NCBI GenBank assembly: GCA_964611585.1
Contig: CAZTAK010000035.1
Span: 1-29,799, forward strand
Direction: 5' to 3'
Length of the DNA: 29,799 bases
Source of the DNA: CAZTAK01 sp964611585
Lineage (GTDB): Bacteria > Pseudomonadota > Alphaproteobacteria > SHVP01
The translations under genes were made by a program, and so were the position numbers. This document shows positions 7,946-15,026 of this stretch, piece by piece. The notes below the pieces were generated by a model. It was not told where the DNA came from. It was given only the letters and a program-made list of their open reading frames with translations, and ran no database searches. Numbering within the stretch: the first letter of the stretch is position 1; each line of letters starts with the position of its first letter.

Positions 7946-8073
7946 GTCATGTTGCCAATGGCCGAAAACATCGTTTTGTATCAAAGCGTCGTCAGGATGG
8001 CAGCCATCATCGCCGGCGCCAATAGTTTGATTGTTTTGGTGCCTGGCCCGATCCTTGATCCTGGGACCTAGAT

Positions 8074-8098
8074 GCGGCGGGCGCCGCGGGGGTTTTTT
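8074..8098 (+). terminator. Terminator-like hairpin and T-tract directly before hprK
   Basis: GCGGC (8074-8078) pairs with GCCGC (8083-8087) around a GGGC loop, followed by five G and then six T (8093-8098). The hprK ATG starts two bases later, at 8101. The shape is that of an intrinsic terminator, but the G run is also the only candidate Shine-Dalgarno sequence for hprK. It may therefore act as an attenuator or as a translation control element, or may be chance in GC-rich DNA. The rest of 7946-8073 between chvG and hprK holds nothing I can name. Confidence 0.4.
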
Positions 8099-8100
8099 GT

Positions 8101-8550
8101 ATGCCACTTGTCCACGCCACCTGCGTTGTCATCGATGGCCGCGGGATTCTGCTGCGCGGGCCGTCGGGCGCCGGCAAATCGGACCTCGCGCTGCGTTTGA
8201 TCGAGGCGGGCGCGGGACTGGTGGCGGACGATCAGGTCCACCTCGAAGCGCAGCAAGGGCGGGTGATCGCCTCGGCACCTCAGTCGCTTTACGGGCTGAT
8301 CGAGGTGCGGGGGCTGGGCCCGGTGCGCCTCGACGCACGCCAGATCGCGCCCCCGAGCCCCCTTGCGGCGGTGATTTCGCTTGGCGCCGGGGGCGCCGTC
8401 GAACGCCTGCCCGAGCCCGCCGAGGTGTGTCTCGCGGGCATCCCTGTGCCCGAATTTCACGTCGCGCCCTTCGAGGCTTCAGCAGCGGCCAAGGTGCGTT
8501 TGGTGGCGAGCCGCGGCGGGAACGGCGCCAAACGGGCGTCGCCTCGATGA
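8101..8550 (+). CDS. hprK: HPr kinase/phosphorylase, short alphaproteobacterial form
   Basis: 149 residues, corresponding only to the C-terminal catalytic domain of Firmicute HprK, which is the normal form in alphaproteobacteria. The P-loop is GPSGAGKSD (20-28). Acidic residues VADDQV match the Walker B/base region, and EVRGLGPVRL matches the HprK signature. It phosphorylates a conserved Ser of HPr, here most likely S57 of the ptsH product two genes downstream. The short C-terminus is typical. The stop overlaps the rapZ start (ATGA). The only ribosome-binding candidate is a G run that is part of a terminator-like element just upstream. Confidence 0.93.
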   Translation: MPLVHATCVVIDGRGILLRGPSGAGKSDLALRLIEAGAGLVADDQVHLEAQQGRVIASAPQSLYGLIEVRGLGPVRLDARQIAPPSPLAAVISLGAGGAVERLPEPAEVCLAGIPVPEFHVAPFEASAAAKVRLVASRGGNGAKRASPR

Positions 8551-9476
8551 TCGGCCCGGCTCGCGGCGCCGAAACGACGGCGGCCACCCGGGTGTTGCTG
8601 GTGACCGGCATGTCGGGGGCGGGCAAATCCTCGGCCCTCAAGGTGCTCGAGGACCTCGGCTACGAAGCGATCGACAATATTCCGGTCGCGCTTTTGAGGC
8701 GGCTTCTGCATTCGGGAACCGAATCGGTCTCGCGGCACGGGGCCATGGCGGTCGGCATCGACATTCGCACACGCGATTTCGATGCGCAGACCTTTCTTTC
8801 GGAACTGACGGAGTTGCAGGCCCGCGACGATCTCGACGTATCGTTCGTGTTTTTCGATTGCGACGATGCGGTGATCGGGCGGCGCTATACCGAAACTCGC
8901 CGCCGCCATCCGCTGGCGGAAGACCGGCCGCTGATGGACGGGGTGCGTCTGGAACGGGAACTGATTGCACCGCTGCGGGAACGGGCCGGTATCGTCCTCG
9001 ACACCACAGACCTCGGGCTTGCGGAGCTGCGCCAGAATCTGTTCGCGCGATTCCGCCTCGAATCGGGGCCGTCGTTGACGGTTTCGGTGCTGTCGTTTTC
9101 CTATTCGGCCGGCCTGCCGCGCGAAGCCGATCTCGTCTTCGATGTCCGGTTTCTAGCCAACCCCCACTACGAGGGCTCGTTGCGTCCCCTCAGCGGTATC
9201 GACGCCGAGGTTGGCAACTTCATCGCGGCCGATCCCGCGTTCCAGCCCTTCATGGACAGCCTCGCGAGACTGCTGTTGTCGCTGCTTCCCCATTACGACC
9301 GCGAGGGCAAGACCTACCTGACCATTGCAATCGGCTGCACCGGCGGCCGCCACCGGTCGGTCTTCGTCGCCGAGCGCACCGCACATTTGCTTGAAGCTGA
9401 GGGCCGCCGCGTTATGCTTCGCCACCGCGACCTGGGAGGCAGCGAAATCCAAGACATAGGGAAGGGGAACCGATGA
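8547..9476 (+). CDS. rapZ: RNase adapter / nucleotide-binding protein RapZ
   Basis: 309 residues of the RapZ (YvcJ/UPF0042) family. Walker A is GMSGAGKSS (about 21-29), followed by the family motif ALKVLEDLGYEAIDNIP; the C-terminal RNA/metabolite-binding domain has SFSYSAGLPREADLVFDVRF and the conserved IGCTGGRHRSV (named as landmarks). In E. coli RapZ binds GlmZ sRNA and controls GlmS. In alphaproteobacteria it sits, as here, with the nitrogen-type PTS and its RNA target is not established. The start ATG at 8547 overlaps the hprK stop. The frame remains open upstream, inside hprK, but that part is not RapZ-like. The stop overlaps the next gene. Confidence 0.95.
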   Translation: MIGPARGAETTAATRVLLVTGMSGAGKSSALKVLEDLGYEAIDNIPVALLRRLLHSGTESVSRHGAMAVGIDIRTRDFDAQTFLSELTELQARDDLDVSFVFFDCDDAVIGRRYTETRRRHPLAEDRPLMDGVRLERELIAPLRERAGIVLDTTDLGLAELRQNLFARFRLESGPSLTVSVLSFSYSAGLPREADLVFDVRFLANPHYEGSLRPLSGIDAEVGNFIAADPAFQPFMDSLARLLLSLLPHYDREGKTYLTIAIGCTGGRHRSVFVAERTAHLLEAEGRRVMLRHRDLGGSEIQDIGKGNR

Positions 9477-9880
9477 TCGGGCTGGTCCTCGTCACCCACG
9501 ACCATCTCGCCGATTCTTTTGTTGCCGCGGCCGAACACGTGGTCGGCGCGCAAACAAGTGTCGGCACCGTGTGCATCGGCGAGGACGATGACACGGAAGG
9601 TTGCCGCAACGACATACTTGACGCGGTCGCGGCGGCCGATGACGGCAACGGCGTCATTGTCCTGACCGACATGTTCGGCGGGACGCCTTCGAACCTGGCG
9701 ATTTCGGTAATGGACCGGCCCGGGGTCGAGGTCATCGCCGGTCTCAATCTACCGATGCTGATCAAGTTGCTGAAGGTGCGCGATTGCAACGACCTGGGTG
9801 AGGCGGCCGTGGCCGGAAAGGAAGCCGGGCGCAAGTACATCAAGGTCGCCTCCGAGTTTCTCACCGCCAAAGCGTCCTGA
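9473..9880 (+). CDS. manX: PTS EIIA component, mannose (EIIA-Man) fold, regulatory
   Basis: 135 residues, a single EIIA-Man domain. The N-terminal strand LVLVTHDHLA carries H9, which aligns with the phospho-accepting His10 of E. coli ManX. The LTDMFGGTPSN motif near residues 64-74 is the usual active-site loop. No EIIB or membrane EIIC/EIID genes are nearby, so this is a stand-alone regulatory EIIA that takes phosphate from HPr. ATG overlaps the rapZ stop by four bases, and HPr follows six bases after the stop, so the three proteins are made together. Confidence 0.93.
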   Translation: MIGLVLVTHDHLADSFVAAAEHVVGAQTSVGTVCIGEDDDTEGCRNDILDAVAAADDGNGVIVLTDMFGGTPSNLAISVMDRPGVEVIAGLNLPMLIKLLKVRDCNDLGEAAVAGKEAGRKYIKVASEFLTAKAS

Positions 9881-9886
9881 CCGCGT

Positions 9887-10198
9887 TTGAACCCGACGCC
9901 AAGCGAACCGCCTTCCGAGCCGCTGCGCCGAACGGTGCGCATCGTCAATGCGCGCGGCATGCACGCCCGGGCCGCCGCCCGCTTCGTCAAACTCGCCGAA
10001 ACCTTCGCCGCCGAAATCGATGTCGTGGCCGGCGGCGTTACGGTGCCGGGGCGCTCGATCATGGGACTCCTGATGCTGGCCGCGGGCCCCGGAACTGAGA
10101 TCGAGATTGTCGCCCGCGGCACCGACGCTCGCGATGCCCTTGACGCCCTGTGCCGGTTGGTCGAGGCCGGTTTCGAGGAAGACGATCCGGCGGCCTGA
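9887..10198 (+). CDS. ptsH: Phosphocarrier protein HPr
   Basis: 103 residues. The HPr core begins at RRTVRIVNARGMHARAA; H26 is the EI-phosphorylated histidine. The stretch GRSIMGLLMLA places S57 at the regulatory serine used by HPr kinase, whose gene lies in the same operon. The frame starts with TTG at 9887, giving a 13-residue Pro/Ser/Glu-rich extension ahead of the normal HPr start; I see no ATG or strong Shine-Dalgarno alternative, so the exact N-terminus is uncertain. Translation is probably coupled to manX. EI (ptsI/ptsP) is not in the window. Confidence 0.93.
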   Translation: MNPTPSEPPSEPLRRTVRIVNARGMHARAAARFVKLAETFAAEIDVVAGGVTVPGRSIMGLLMLAAGPGTEIEIVARGTDARDALDALCRLVEAGFEEDDPAA

Positions 10199-10325
10199 GC
10201 CCGCGCCCTGCCGCGGCACTTGGGGATCGCGCTTCGGGGCCGCGCCCGGCGGCCGAATTCGGACCCGCCACCGGCCGTGCCTGGCCCGCGGATGCTCTCC
10301 AGAACCCGCAGAAACTAACGAATTC

Positions 10326-10372
10326 TTTACCATATAAAGATATGTCTATACTTGCATATAGAGGGTCACCCT
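10326..10372 (+). promoter_or_regulatory. AT-rich promoter/operator island upstream of ahcY
   Basis: A sharply AT-rich patch in a GC-rich intergenic region (10199-10476). TTTACC (10326-10331) and TATACT (10347-10352), 15 bases apart, resemble sigma-70 boxes. Three inverted repeats are stacked over them: CATAT/ATATG (10331-10344), CTATA/TATAG (10346-10361) and AGGGT/ACCCT (10362-10372). The first lies in the promoter spacer, where a repressor would block polymerase. SahR, an ArsR-family repressor, is known to control ahcY in several proteobacteria; whether this is its site cannot be judged here. The remaining leader contains a GC palindrome (10392-10406) and no riboswitch that I recognise. Confidence 0.4.
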
Positions 10373-10476
10373 GTTAGCGTGCGCCCCTGGTGCCGCGGCC
10401 CGCGGCGCCCGATCATGCAGCGCCCGCGTTTCCGCCCGAAGCGGCCCCCGCCGGCGCCCGTCCGAAGGAGCCTTCC

Positions 10477-11766
10477 ATGACCACCGACTACAAGGTCGCC
10501 GATATTTCGCTCGCCGATTGGGGGCAACGCGAGATTGCCATCGCCGAAACCGAGATGCCGGGCCTGATGGGCCTGCGCGAGGAATTCGGCACGGCGCAGC
10601 CGCTCGCCGGGGCCCGCATCGCGGGTTGCCTGCACATGACGATCCAGACTGCGGTGCTGATGGAAACGCTTGTCCATCTGGGCGCCGAGGTGCGCTGGAG
10701 TTCGTGCAACATATTCTCGACCCAGGATCACGCCGCCGCCGCCATGGCTGCCGCCGAGATTCCGGTCTTTGCCTGGAAGGGGATGAGCGAAGAAGAATTC
10801 TGGTGGTGCATCGAACAGACTATCGAAGGGCCGGACGGGTGGCGGCCCAACCTGATTCTTGACGACGGCGGCGATCTGACAAAACTGATGCATGACAAGC
10901 ACGCCGATTTGCTTGAGGGGGTCCGCGGCCTTAGCGAAGAAACCACCACTGGCGTTCACCGGCTGTACGAGATGCAAAAGGACGGGACGCTCAAGGTTCC
11001 GGCCATCAACGTCAACGATTCGGTCACCAAGTCGAAGTTCGACAATCTGTACGGCGTGCGCGAAAGCCTGGTCGACGGCATCAAGCGTGCGACCGACGTC
11101 ATGATTGCGGGCAAGACTGCGGTTGTATCGGGGTTCGGGGATGTCGGCAAAGGTTCGGCTGAAAGCATGCGTAGCCAGGGCGCACGGGTACTTGTTACCG
11201 AGATCGATCCGATCTGTGCCCTTCAGGCTGCAATGGAAGGCTACGAAGTCGTCACCATGGACGAGGCTGCGCCGATCGGCGATATCTTCGTCACGGCCAC
11301 CGGTAACATCGACATCATTACGCTCGATCATATGCGTGCGATGAAAGACCGTGCCATCGTCTGCAATATTGGCCACTTCGATTCGGAGATTCAGATCGAG
11401 GCGCTGCGCAATTTGCGCTGGCATCGGGTCAAGGATCAGGTGGACGAGGTCGAATTTCCCGACGGCAAGCGGATCATCGTGCTCGCCGAGGGCCGCCTGG
11501 TGAATCTCGGATGCGCCACCGGCCACCCGAGTTTCGTGATGAGCGCGTCGTTCACCAATCAGGTGCTGGCGCAAATCGAACTTTGGCGGCATCACGAGAA
11601 CTACGGGCGCGAAGTTTATGTCCTGCCCAAGCATCTCGACGAAAAAGTCGCGGCGCTGCACCTCGGCCGGCTCGGCGTTCATCTGACCGATCTGACCGCG
11701 GAACAGGCCACCTACATCGGTGTGCCCGTCGCGGGGCCGTTCAAGCCCGACTATTACCGCTATTAG
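10477..11766 (+). CDS. ahcY: Adenosylhomocysteinase (S-adenosyl-L-homocysteine hydrolase)
   Basis: 429 residues. The enzyme splits S-adenosylhomocysteine into adenosine and homocysteine, relieving product inhibition of methyltransferases in the SAM cycle. Signatures visible: SSCNIFSTQDHAAAAMA (first family signature), VNDSVTKSKFDNLYG around the catalytic Lys, the NAD-binding GKTAVVSGFGDVGKGSA, and the conserved C-terminal end KPDYYRY. The start ATG at 10477 has GAAGGAG six bases upstream and begins TDYKVADISLADWG as usual; a longer frame upstream has no family resemblance. It is flanked upstream by a promoter/operator-like island and downstream by several stem-loops, so it looks like a single-gene unit. 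Confidence 0.97.
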   Translation: MTTDYKVADISLADWGQREIAIAETEMPGLMGLREEFGTAQPLAGARIAGCLHMTIQTAVLMETLVHLGAEVRWSSCNIFSTQDHAAAAMAAAEIPVFAWKGMSEEEFWWCIEQTIEGPDGWRPNLILDDGGDLTKLMHDKHADLLEGVRGLSEETTTGVHRLYEMQKDGTLKVPAINVNDSVTKSKFDNLYGVRESLVDGIKRATDVMIAGKTAVVSGFGDVGKGSAESMRSQGARVLVTEIDPICALQAAMEGYEVVTMDEAAPIGDIFVTATGNIDIITLDHMRAMKDRAIVCNIGHFDSEIQIEALRNLRWHRVKDQVDEVEFPDGKRIIVLAEGRLVNLGCATGHPSFVMSASFTNQVLAQIELWRHHENYGREVYVLPKHLDEKVAALHLGRLGVHLTDLTAEQATYIGVPVAGPFKPDYYRY

Positions 11767-11894
11767 GGCGAATCCAGTTCTTCTGGAATCGCCCATGGCC
11801 GCCTACGCGGCGCGCCCGCGCAGGCGCGGAGCGTTTGGTCCGCTGCTGTGAGCGAAAAACTGGAGTGGTTCCGATCAAATCAGAACCGCTCTAG
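11766..11894 (+). repeat. Cluster of four stem-loops downstream of ahcY; candidate dispersed repeat or terminator region
   Basis: Immediately after the ahcY stop: GGGCGAATCCAG (11766-11777) pairs with CTGGAATCGCCC (11783-11794) with one mismatch; GCCGC/GCGGC (11798-11811); CGCGCC/GGCGCG (11811-11828); and CTGGAGTGGTTC (11860-11871) with GAACCGCTCTAG (11883-11894), a 12-bp stem with two G-U pairs. TCCAGTT (11773-11779) and AACTGGA (11858-11864) are also complementary, so outer pairing is possible. No T-tract follows any of them. Such elements are often dispersed repeats in alphaproteobacterial genomes. The rest of this 355-base spacer (11895-12121) shows no gene or site that I can support. Confidence 0.5.
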
Positions 11895-12121
11895 GTCCAC
11901 TCGCAGCCGCCCCGGCTGGTGCCGGGCGGAAGCCGCCACCAATCCTCTTCGTTGCGGCGCAACTGCCGGTGCCGCCAGCGCCGGACTTGTTGGCGCACGC
12001 CGGGCCGCTTCGCTAAGATGAATCGGTTCCGGCAGCACGGCGCACCGGGTGCCCGTTGCGCGGATCAGGCCCGCAGGCGTGCGTGCCCGGCTCGGGCTTA
12101 GAGGATTCATCTACCGACGTC

Positions 12122-12826
12122 ATGGTTGTAGCGACCGTCCCTGCCCTTGCCCTTGCGCTTGCGCTAGCCGTCGCAGCGGCGGCCGCGTTTGCATGGTTGT
12201 GGCGGCGCAAGGCTCACGAATCGGCGTCCTTGTCGTCCACCCGCCGCCGCCTCGAATCCCTCGCCGACTCGGTGCCGGGGGCGTGGTACGCCTGGTTCTA
12301 CGACGACGGCACCGAGGGCGCTTCTGACAACCTGGCGGCGCTTTTGGGTCTCGACGCGGTTCCCCTCCGGTTTGCCGATGTGGCGCCCGCTTTGGCGGAC
12401 GAGGACTATGCCCGTATCGAGGAGGCGATTGGGACGCTGCGATCGACCGGCGAGGGGTTTTCGATCCTTGCCCAAGCGCCGGGCGAACGCCGGCTCACCT
12501 TCGAAGGGTCCGTCGCGACCACGCCGGGCGGGGACGCGCGCGCCCACGTGGTGTGGGTACGCGAGACTCCGATGTTGCCCGTCTCTGGTGGCGCTGCCGT
12601 AACCGGGCCGGCGGCACTGCTGCAGCAGATCCTCGATTCTCTGCCCGACCCGGTATGGAGGCGCAACGAAGACCTCGACATCGTGTGGTGGAATCGGGCC
12701 TTTGCCGAGGCTCTTGGCGAAGACCTCGAAGCGCCCGACGGGGGCGCTCTCGAATTTGCTTCCCGACTGTTCGCACCGAAGGCGCGCGAACTCGCCGAAA
12801 CGGCCCGCGCTCAAGGCCGCGTGTAG
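12122..12826 (+). CDS. divL: DivL-like protein, N-terminal part: membrane anchor and first PAS region, ended by an in-frame TAG
   Basis: 234 residues: a transmembrane helix at the extreme N-terminus (about 5-27, VPALALALALAVAAAAAFAW then LWRRK), a PAS-like region (about 38-145) and the start of a second PAS domain (about 163-230; LLQQILDSLPDPVWRRNEDL is the landmark). It ends at TAG 12824-12826. The same frame continues on the far side with sequence that finishes this PAS domain (RRLVIDSDRRYFQIAEIP), so the stop interrupts what should be one protein of about 777 residues, close to Caulobacter DivL. ATG 12122 was chosen because the membrane helix starts there; its ribosome-binding site is poor (GAGGA about 16 bases upstream). 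See the following entry for the kinase-like half. Confidence 0.8.
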   Translation: MVVATVPALALALALAVAAAAAFAWLWRRKAHESASLSSTRRRLESLADSVPGAWYAWFYDDGTEGASDNLAALLGLDAVPLRFADVAPALADEDYARIEEAIGTLRSTGEGFSILAQAPGERRLTFEGSVATTPGGDARAHVVWVRETPMLPVSGGAAVTGPAALLQQILDSLPDPVWRRNEDLDIVWWNRAFAEALGEDLEAPDGGALEFASRLFAPKARELAETARAQGRV

Positions 12827-12844
12827 GGGGAAAGGCGCCGCCTC

Positions 12845-14455
12845 GTGATCGACAGCGACCGCCGCTATTTTCAAATTGCCGAAATTCCGGCGGCAGGCGG
12901 GCAAATTGGTGTCGCCCGCGACGTGACCGATCTCGAGACCGCCAAGGACGACCTCGAACGGCATGTTGGTGCCTATACCGACGTGCTGGAGAAACTCAAT
13001 ACCGGGGTCGCCATCTGGGGACCCGACCGCCGCCTCAAATTCTTCAACCGCGCCTACGCAAAGCTGTTCCGGCTCGATGAAAACTGGCTTGCCACCGAAC
13101 CGGATCACGAGGAACTGATCGAATTGTTGCGCCAGAACCGGAGCATCCCCGAACAGGCCGATTTTCAGGCGTACAAGAAACGTTTCATGGACATGTACAC
13201 CACGCTGGTCGAGCCCATCGAAGAACTGGATTATTTGCCGAACGGCACGACCTTGCGCGTCGGCAGCAGTCCGCATCCGCTGGGCGGGCTGCTGTTCTTT
13301 TATGAGGACATGAGCGATCAACTCGAACTCGAACGGGCGCGCAACACCTTGATCGCTGTGCAACGCACCACCCTCGACAATCTCTCCCAAGGCGTAGAGG
13401 TGTACGGCGGCGACGGCAGGCTCAAGCTGTTCAACCGGGCCTACAGCGACCCGTGGGGCTTCGACGAGGATTTTCTTGCCTCGGAACCCCACATTTCGGA
13501 GTTGATAGATCATACGCGGCCGCAAATCATTGGAGCGTCCACCGAACCCGAATCGGTGGAAAGCGTTGTCAACCGCACTCTAGATCGTGTCGGGCACCGG
13601 CAGCGTATTGAACGGACCGACGGGCTGGTCCTGGACCGGACGACCGTACCGTTGCCGGACGGGGCGACCCTGGTCACGCATCTCGACGTGACCGACACTA
13701 TGCGCATCGAGCGCGCGTTGCGCGAACGCACCGAGGCGCTCGAAGAAGCCGACCGGCTCAAGTCGCAATTCATTGCCAATGTGTCCTACGAACTGCGCAC
13801 GCCGCTGAATACCATCGGCGGGTTTTCGGAAATCCTGATCGATCAGTTCTTCGGCGAACTCAACCCGCGGCAACTTGAATATATCGAAGGGATATTCGAA
13901 TCGTCGGGGCATTTGCTGGCACTGATCGACGATATTCTCGATCTCGCCAACATCGAGGCCGGGCGCATGCGACTCGAAACCGAAACCTTCGACATCTCCG
14001 AAATGATCGCTAGTGTCGTCCACCTTGTGGAGGAACGAATTTTCGAGCGCAAACTTCAACTTCATATCGAAGTGCCGCCCGATATCGGTACGTTCCATGC
14101 CGATGAACGGCGGGTCCCGCAGGTTATCTACAACCTTATCGGCAATGCGCTGCGCTTCACCGAATCGGGCGGGGTGATCCGTGTCGGCGCCACCCGCGGC
14201 GACGACGAAGTCTCGATCTGGGTCGCCGACAACGGGCGCGGCCTCGGCTGGGCCGAGCAGATGCAGATATTCGAGAGATTCAACCGCTCTGGCAGCTCGT
14301 CCACGGTACCCGGAACCGGCCTCGGGTTGGCGCTGGTCAAGAGTTTCGTCGATCTGCACGGCGGCCGCGTCGAACTCGAACCCTCAACCGGCAAGGGAAC
14401 CCGCGTCACCTGTATTTTTCCGCTCAACCCGTCCGGCGCCCTTTCCGCGCCCTGA
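12845..14455 (+). CDS. divL: DivL-like protein, C-terminal part: PAS domains and histidine-kinase-like core with Tyr instead of His
   Basis: 536 residues if started at GTG 12845. It begins inside the PAS domain broken by the upstream TAG, then has two further PAS domains (about 38-150 and 165-275 of this piece), a DHp helix pair (about 300-370) and an HATPase domain (about 415-530) with N box IYNLIGNALRFT, G1 VADNGRGL and G2 GTGLGLAL. The H-box reads NVSYELRTPL: the phospho-accepting His is Tyr (codon 13787-13789; residue 556 counted from 12122). This substitution is the hallmark of DivL (Tyr550 in Caulobacter), the pseudokinase that switches CckA and thereby CtrA in the cell cycle. A GGGGGAAAGG stretch nine bases before the GTG could serve for re-initiation. 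Alternatives: sequencing error, recent nonsense mutation or readthrough. Confidence 0.85.
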   Translation: MIDSDRRYFQIAEIPAAGGQIGVARDVTDLETAKDDLERHVGAYTDVLEKLNTGVAIWGPDRRLKFFNRAYAKLFRLDENWLATEPDHEELIELLRQNRSIPEQADFQAYKKRFMDMYTTLVEPIEELDYLPNGTTLRVGSSPHPLGGLLFFYEDMSDQLELERARNTLIAVQRTTLDNLSQGVEVYGGDGRLKLFNRAYSDPWGFDEDFLASEPHISELIDHTRPQIIGASTEPESVESVVNRTLDRVGHRQRIERTDGLVLDRTTVPLPDGATLVTHLDVTDTMRIERALRERTEALEEADRLKSQFIANVSYELRTPLNTIGGFSEILIDQFFGELNPRQLEYIEGIFESSGHLLALIDDILDLANIEAGRMRLETETFDISEMIASVVHLVEERIFERKLQLHIEVPPDIGTFHADERRVPQVIYNLIGNALRFTESGGVIRVGATRGDDEVSIWVADNGRGLGWAEQMQIFERFNRSGSSSTVPGTGLGLALVKSFVDLHGGRVELEPSTGKGTRVTCIFPLNPSGALSAP

Positions 14456-14516
14456 CCCGAAACCGGGCCGGGACGGCGGGTGTTGCCGCCTGTCACGCCG
14501 CCCATTACAAGGGCGC

Positions 14517-15026
14517 ATGGCCCCCGGCCTTGCGCATCACGGCGAATCGGCGGACACCCGCACATTCGACATTACCAGCCTCGATCGAACGGCGGCCCTT
14601 GCGCGGGCGCTGACGGCCATCGTCCGCACCGGCGACGTGATCGGACTCCGCGGCGATCTCGGTTCCGGCAAGACCACCTTCGCGCGATTCTTCATCCGCA
14701 CGCTCGGCGGAGACGACCAAGAGGTCCCGAGTCCCACCTTCAATCTGGTGCAGGTTTATGCTTACGCCGACATCATCGTCTGGCATTTCGATTTCTATCG
14801 CCTACAGCGATTCGAGGAGTCTTATGAACTCGGCCTCGAGGACGCCTATGCCGAAGGCATCAGCCTGATGGAATGGCCCGAACGGCTGGGGCCGGAACTG
14901 CCGCCCGACCGCCTCGACATCGAATTTGTTCTCGAAGGCCCGGACGGCGGGCGCACGGCGCGGCTTAGCGCTCATGGGTCGTGGCGCGGACGGCTGGAGG
15001 CAATCGAAATCGGGAACGGTACGTGA
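14517..15026 (+). CDS. tsaE: tRNA threonylcarbamoyladenosine biosynthesis ATPase TsaE
   Basis: 169 residues. The P-loop is GDLGSGKTTFAR (46-57); SPTFNLVQVY and HFDFYRL are the usual TsaE switch and Walker B regions, and LMEWPERLG is the family's conserved EW motif. TsaE is the ATPase that, with TsaD and TsaB, places t6A37 on ANN-decoding tRNAs. ATG 14517 gives the expected length; a longer open frame upstream overlaps divL and is not TsaE-like. The stop overlaps the GTG start of amgK (GTGA), so the two are translationally coupled. The 61 bases between divL and tsaE contain no clear promoter. Confidence 0.94.
   Translation: MAPGLAHHGESADTRTFDITSLDRTAALARALTAIVRTGDVIGLRGDLGSGKTTFARFFIRTLGGDDQEVPSPTFNLVQVYAYADIIVWHFDFYRLQRFEESYELGLEDAYAEGISLMEWPERLGPELPPDRLDIEFVLEGPDGGRTARLSAHGSWRGRLEAIEIGNGT

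Noticed and set aside
8101..8550. hprK as a truncated gene
   Set aside because: It lacks the N-terminal domain of Firmicute HprK, but the short form is normal in alphaproteobacteria and the catalytic motifs are complete.
9887..10198. HPr with a foreign N-terminal domain
   Set aside because: The 13 extra residues are low-complexity and depend on an uncertain TTG start; a start-site question rather than a fusion.
10253..10262. Perfect palindrome CCGAATTCGG after ptsH
   Set aside because: Ten bases with no loop or T-tract; too short and isolated to call a terminator or operator.
10199..10476. SAH or SAM riboswitch upstream of ahcY
   Set aside because: I looked for the conserved cores of the SAH and SAM-II classes and did not find them; only simple palindromes are present.
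10366..11796. 476-codon minus-strand open frame opposite ahcY
   Set aside because: Fully covered by an unmistakable adenosylhomocysteinase on the other strand; no family motifs and no ribosome-binding site.
12164..13525. 453-codon minus-strand open frame that spans the divL stop codon
   Set aside because: Considered as an explanation for the TAG, but the translated sequence has no domain character, while the plus strand carries PAS motifs on both sides of the stop.
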